From Cycas panzhihuaensis (lineage: Eukaryota; Cycadophyta): DNA of 64,000 nt. The notes beneath the pieces are model-generated. The model saw only the letters and a list, made by a program, of their open reading frames with translations. It ran no database searches and was not told where the DNA came from. How positions within the stretch are numbered: the stretch's first letter is position 1; every line of letters begins with the position of its first letter. This document shows, piece by piece, positions 60,492 through 64,000 of this stretch. The translations under genes were made by a program, and so were the position numbers. The DNA is taken from the NCBI GenBank assembly GCA_023213395.1, contig CM041465.1, positions 188,549,741 through 188,613,740 on the forward strand, given 5' to 3'.

Positions 60492-61865
60492 CTAGAATAA
60501 AAGGGTATACTCCTTCACTTCATCAAGAGAGTATTCTGCCCTAACCTTAATGACTTTACCAAGGGCAAGGACTATTTCCTGGGTTTCCCCTATGCACATG
60601 GCATTCCCCTCCTTAAAGTAGAGGGGGGCTCGGTCAACAAGAAAATATATAATAGGGGATAAAGTTAGGTCAGCAAGAGAAGACCCAATAGCCAAGACCT
60701 TCTGGTAACCAAGCCTATGGTGACCAGAAGGAAGGATGGGTGTGGAGCCCGCTAAGAGCTTAAGAAGGGCTTCGTCATTCTCAAAGTAGTCCAACCCATG
60801 GATGACCACACTGCGAGAAGACTAAGGGTAAGGGGAAGTAGAGACAGTGGGACCATGGTGATCATCACGTCGCTCGACATTCCCGATGAACTCCCTGGAA
60901 GAGCCAGAAAGAGGTCTCTCATAAGGAACAAGGAGAGGCTCCCCGGTCTCGTTACCTATGTGTGGTAATGAAGGGGAAGACTCAAGGAGCACCTGATCAA
61001 TAGGGGCAATGACATGAGATACAAGGGGAGAATTAGTTTCTCCAACTATAGGGGTTCCAGAGCAGGATTTAGAATGAAGGGAGTGCCCCCTACTCATGGC
61101 CAAAAGGGAAACGGAGAAGGGGAGGTCCTCATCCTTACTATCAGACTTATCATAACTAAGGATGGAAAGGTACTCGTAACTTCTGACACCAATAGGAGTG
61201 AACCGTGTGAGGTTGGAAGAAGAGGATGAGGGGTCTTCTTCCAAACGGGATGAGTCGAGGATGTCAATAGAACAAGTAGAGGAATAAGTAGAAAGGCCTT
61301 TATCACCTTTTATTTGGCCATGAGATGCTTGACGGGATTGATGTAGTTGTTTAATAGGAGGAAGCTCCTAAGAGATAACTCTCATTCGCCCTTCATGGAC
61401 GAATTTAAGTTGCCCCTAATGGGACAAGTACACAGCTCCCATCTAATCGAGCCATGGGCATCCCAACAATATATTATAGTCGACATCAACATCGAGGACT
61501 ACAATATTGGTGAGGACAGTCTTATCCTCAAGAGTAAGTAGGATAGACACTAATCCTGAGGGTGTCTTTTCACTACCATTGTAGCCTTGGCACTGCCATG
61601 GAACCAGTTCTAAAGCTGAAATACCAAGCTCTTGCATAACATGAAAGGGCATGGTAGTAACAGAAGAAGCATTGTCAATAACGATTCTTTGTAAAGTGCA
61701 ATCTGGAGTATTGATGGTAATAGTGAAAGGGAAGTGCCACTCGCACTCCCATTCGCTAGAAGGGGGAAGATCCTTAGGATCAAAGGAAATGATGGGTTCA
61801 CGGCTCGAGATGACTCCTAAGGTGTGAACAAGCACATCACCTAATCCTAAGGCCTCTAAGAGCAA
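60492..61865 (-). pseudogene. Aspartic protease and linker of Tat-like element B
   Basis: The open segment 61865-61443 (140 residues) is the protease: IVIDNASSVTTMPFH with Asp64, and YNILLGCPWLD at its end. It is followed by a Ser-rich, low-complexity linker (61244-60822) and the segment 60809-60492 (LDYFENDEALLKLLAGSTP, GHHRLGYQKV), which has a homologue in element A at 48700-48870. The frame changes between the segments. Confidence 0.85.
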
Positions 61866-62439
61866 TGCGCATTATTCAGGGCAGCTCCTCAAGATGTCCA
61901 TTATGGACATTCCCGTAGCCATGGTATGGAGCTTATCAATGACAAAGAAAGGCTTCCCCTTCACAATGGGTTGGGGAACAACCCTTCAAAAGTTGTAATG
62001 ACCGAGGTACACATGAATGGTCTTGGGGAGTGTAGGGTCTTTCAGAAGAGAAGTTTCTAAAAGATGGTCAAGAAAAGATGTGGACAAAGAGTCATTGTTC
62101 ACCTCCTTAATTGCTTGAGACCAGGTTAAGGCATACAATGGGGTGGTCTTAAGCAATTGAATAACCTTCTTACCCTTATTCCAAGATCGCAAAGGTAATG
62201 GGGTGTGTCAGTTAGGAGAACCTGAGGAAGACGATGAATTCCTCGCACCCTTCCCTTTGGCTTGAGAAGAGCGAAGGTTAGGAGACCTCCCTAGGTTCTG
62301 GTTATTCTTCTGTTGGGGGTTACAATCACGTTCCCCATGTTTAGAGAAGGGATCTCTATGAACAGGTTGATCTAGGTTGGGTCTAGATGTTCGTTTTGAG
62401 GAAGAGCCATGTTGTGGGGTAGCCTTAGGATGTTGTGCC
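61866..62439 (-). pseudogene. Gag-protease linker of element B
   Basis: Continuation of the minus-strand polyprotein between the knuckle and the protease, broken by frameshifts. Short pieces such as LLKTTPLYALTW (segment 62192-61986) are readable; no domain recognised. Confidence 0.5.
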
Positions 62440-63930
62440 TGACAGCGCGAATCATCATAGAAGCACTCCCCTTGGATGGAGCACCACTTCTTCTTAAGGG
62501 AGGAGTCATGTTTCCTTGCTTAAGAGGACTAGGTGTGGCCACCCTTGGAAGGAGCATCTTATGAAGCTTGGTGAACTGGCTTGTTAGAAGTAGGAGATGA
62601 AGGAGTTTGAAGCTTGAGTTCCTTCATCATACATTCAAATAAACGTATAGCTGAAGTAAGAGGGTTTAGAGTCTTCTCAGTAGAGTGGGAAGAAGACCTA
62701 GTAGATTGATGAGTTTTGGTTTCCTTTGATGGTGGTGGCGCCTCATGCCACTGTGAGGACTTTAGAGGCTTCTTGAGTCTAGCCTAGATCTCAATAGCCT
62801 CGAGTGCCAAGCACTTTGCTATAGCGGAGCCACACGTAGTCGCCCCCATCTTAAGGACTTCTACGTGAACTTTTAGATGAAGGGCATTGATAAAAAGGTC
62901 TCTCTTCAATTCCTCAAGCAAAGTAGCCTTAGTGAAGTGAAGAAGGTCATGGAAATGCCACACAAAGTCACGATTCATCTCATCGTGGCCTTGTTTAAGT
63001 GACGAGGGATTTCATTCCACTCTTAAATAGGCGAGCCACATCAAAGTAATTAACGAACTCATCCACGAGTTGCTGGAATGAGAAGATAGAATGCGCAGGT
63101 AGGCGATAAAACCATTTGAGGGCATTGCCTTGAAGAGACCACGGAAATAGTTTCATGTGGATGTGGTCGTAAGCCCAGTAATCAATTCATGCCATAGAGA
63201 AGCTACAAACATGCTCTGTTGGGTCTTGCGACAAAGTTCCATCAAATTTGGTGACTTCAAGGGGGTGAGGCAGTAAGTTAGTCCTTAGTGCCTCAATGGA
63301 TAATGGGGTTGACCGATAGTCCATAAAGGGTCGTACCCTTGACTGGACCATAGGGTCAACAGATGTGGGAAATGACGGTGAGTAGGTTTGGCCAAATTCA
63401 AAAGAGGATGTTGTCCTCCTACTGCTTGGTGAGGAGATGTGAATCCCACATTCTAGAAAACCTGCACGGGAGTGGATAGGTATGACGTACCCATCCCTCC
63501 TAAAGATAACACTCCTTTTTGGTAAGGAGCTTGAGGGAATATGCCTTGGGAAGGAGTTGGCCCTCCTTGCAAAGGCATGGCGTAAGGTGCCATACAAGAT
63601 GGTAAACAGGAGGGGTGAGGGATCAGATTCTTCCCATACGAGCTACCTGTGGGTGGCACAATCCCATAAGGATGCAGAGGGTCCACCCCATAAGTAGGTA
63701 AGGAATTCCCTTTACCATGCCCCCATGGTTGAGTAGTGTAATCGAGAGGTAGGTAAAGAGAAGGGTCCTTACGTTGATATTGGGATTGTGTGGGGATGGA
63801 CCCCACATGACTAGAAGTAGGGGGACATGCGGGTCCCCTAGGTTTAGTAAGTGGATAAACGATGGTAGGAGGAGGGCTAGTGGTTTGACTAGTCAGGGGC
63901 ATGCTCAACCTGAGTTGGGAAGATGACATA
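62440..63930 (-). pseudogene. Gag of Tat-like element B
   Basis: Starts near ATG 63929 (MSSSQLRLSMPL), with a Pro/Ser/Gly-rich N-terminal region open to 63453. A second frame then takes over at 63597-63187 (RVRPFMDYRSTPL, VTKFDGTLSQDPTEH). Capsid core LFPWSLQGNALKWFYRLP is near 63140, and FVWHFHDLLHF is in the segment 62978-62784. A CSIQGECFYDDSRC remnant near 62483-62440 stands where the Cys-x2-His knuckle is expected (His replaced by Gln and Tyr). Homology to element A runs throughout. Further frameshifts occur at 62990 and 62780. Confidence 0.82.
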
Positions 63931-64000
63931 CCTTAAGTGGTCCCTAAGGTGCATATGCCATGGGTAGAGGAAGAAGATGTAAAAGGCAAGCTCATCATGG

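Larger units (their letters stand above)
50069..64000 (-). mobile_element. Tat-like Ty3/gypsy element B, inserted in element A and running past the window edge
   Basis: At 50069 the coding homology of element A is replaced by sequence starting TGGAATCACG, fitting an LTR end (TG on this strand). All remaining sequence to the window edge can be explained as one minus-strand element. Gag lies at the right edge, then protease, RT, RNase H and integrase down to 57805, then a downstream region with an antisense gene and an RNase H ORF. It is visibly richer in GC than the rest of the window. Its 5' LTR must lie right of 64000, so neither the target duplication (predicted GTATG) nor the LTR pair can be confirmed here. 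The size of at least 13.9 kb fits the large Tat elements. Confidence 0.75.

Overview
This window looks like nuclear DNA from a plant with a very large genome, and a gymnosperm would fit. No host gene, tRNA, rRNA, CRISPR array or prokaryotic feature was found. Essentially all recognisable content is LTR retrotransposon sequence in several stages of decay, separated by AT-rich stretches with nothing I can identify. The lineages (Ty1/copia, Ty3/gypsy chromovirus, Ty3/gypsy Tat-like) and the tRNA-iMet primer sites are typical of plants. The species cannot be told from the sequence alone.

Layout. 1-1945 is a truncated gypsy pol (+), followed by unassigned DNA and a gag-like remnant (about 4140-5100). 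5203-9569 is a complete but apparently non-coding LTR element (-) with 323-bp LTRs, a TTACA target duplication and a 12-bp terminal inverted repeat. It sits inside the 3' LTR of a decayed copia element (-) that runs to about 14230. 15272-15785 is a large TA/TG microsatellite. About 16560-21695 is a gypsy chromovirus-type element (-, called N1). 22741-36808 is a complete decayed copia element (+) with a pair of LTRs. It is interrupted at 25280-32003 by a complete chromodomain gypsy element (-) with 206-bp LTRs and a TTATC target duplication. 38095-41600 is a second copy (N2, +) of the N1 family. 44470-50068 is a Tat-like gypsy element (A, +) cut off inside its RNase H domain. The cut is made by a second, related Tat-like element (B, -) that fills 50069-64000 and runs off the right edge.

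The most interesting part is element B. Downstream of its pol, on the opposite strand, lies a GC-rich gene remnant (about 55145-57057) that resembles the plant mobile domain family followed by a coiled coil, with a plausible spliced intron. Further out, on the pol strand, is a separate uninterrupted 141-residue ORF with all the landmarks of an archaeal-type RNase H, in which two catalytic Asp positions are Asn. Extra ORFs, including antisense ones, are known in Tat elements. The combination seen here is worth checking.

The elements do not cooperate as a pathway; the window is a stratified record of insertions. Hand-counted LTR differences are about 7% for the nested chromovirus, about 8% for the non-coding element and roughly 15% for the host copia, in line with the nesting order. 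Premature stops fall very often where a Gln or Trp codon is expected, and all LTR differences of the nested chromovirus are transitions. Both suggest decay through deamination of methylated cytosine. Element identities rest on motif reading by eye; no database search was possible.
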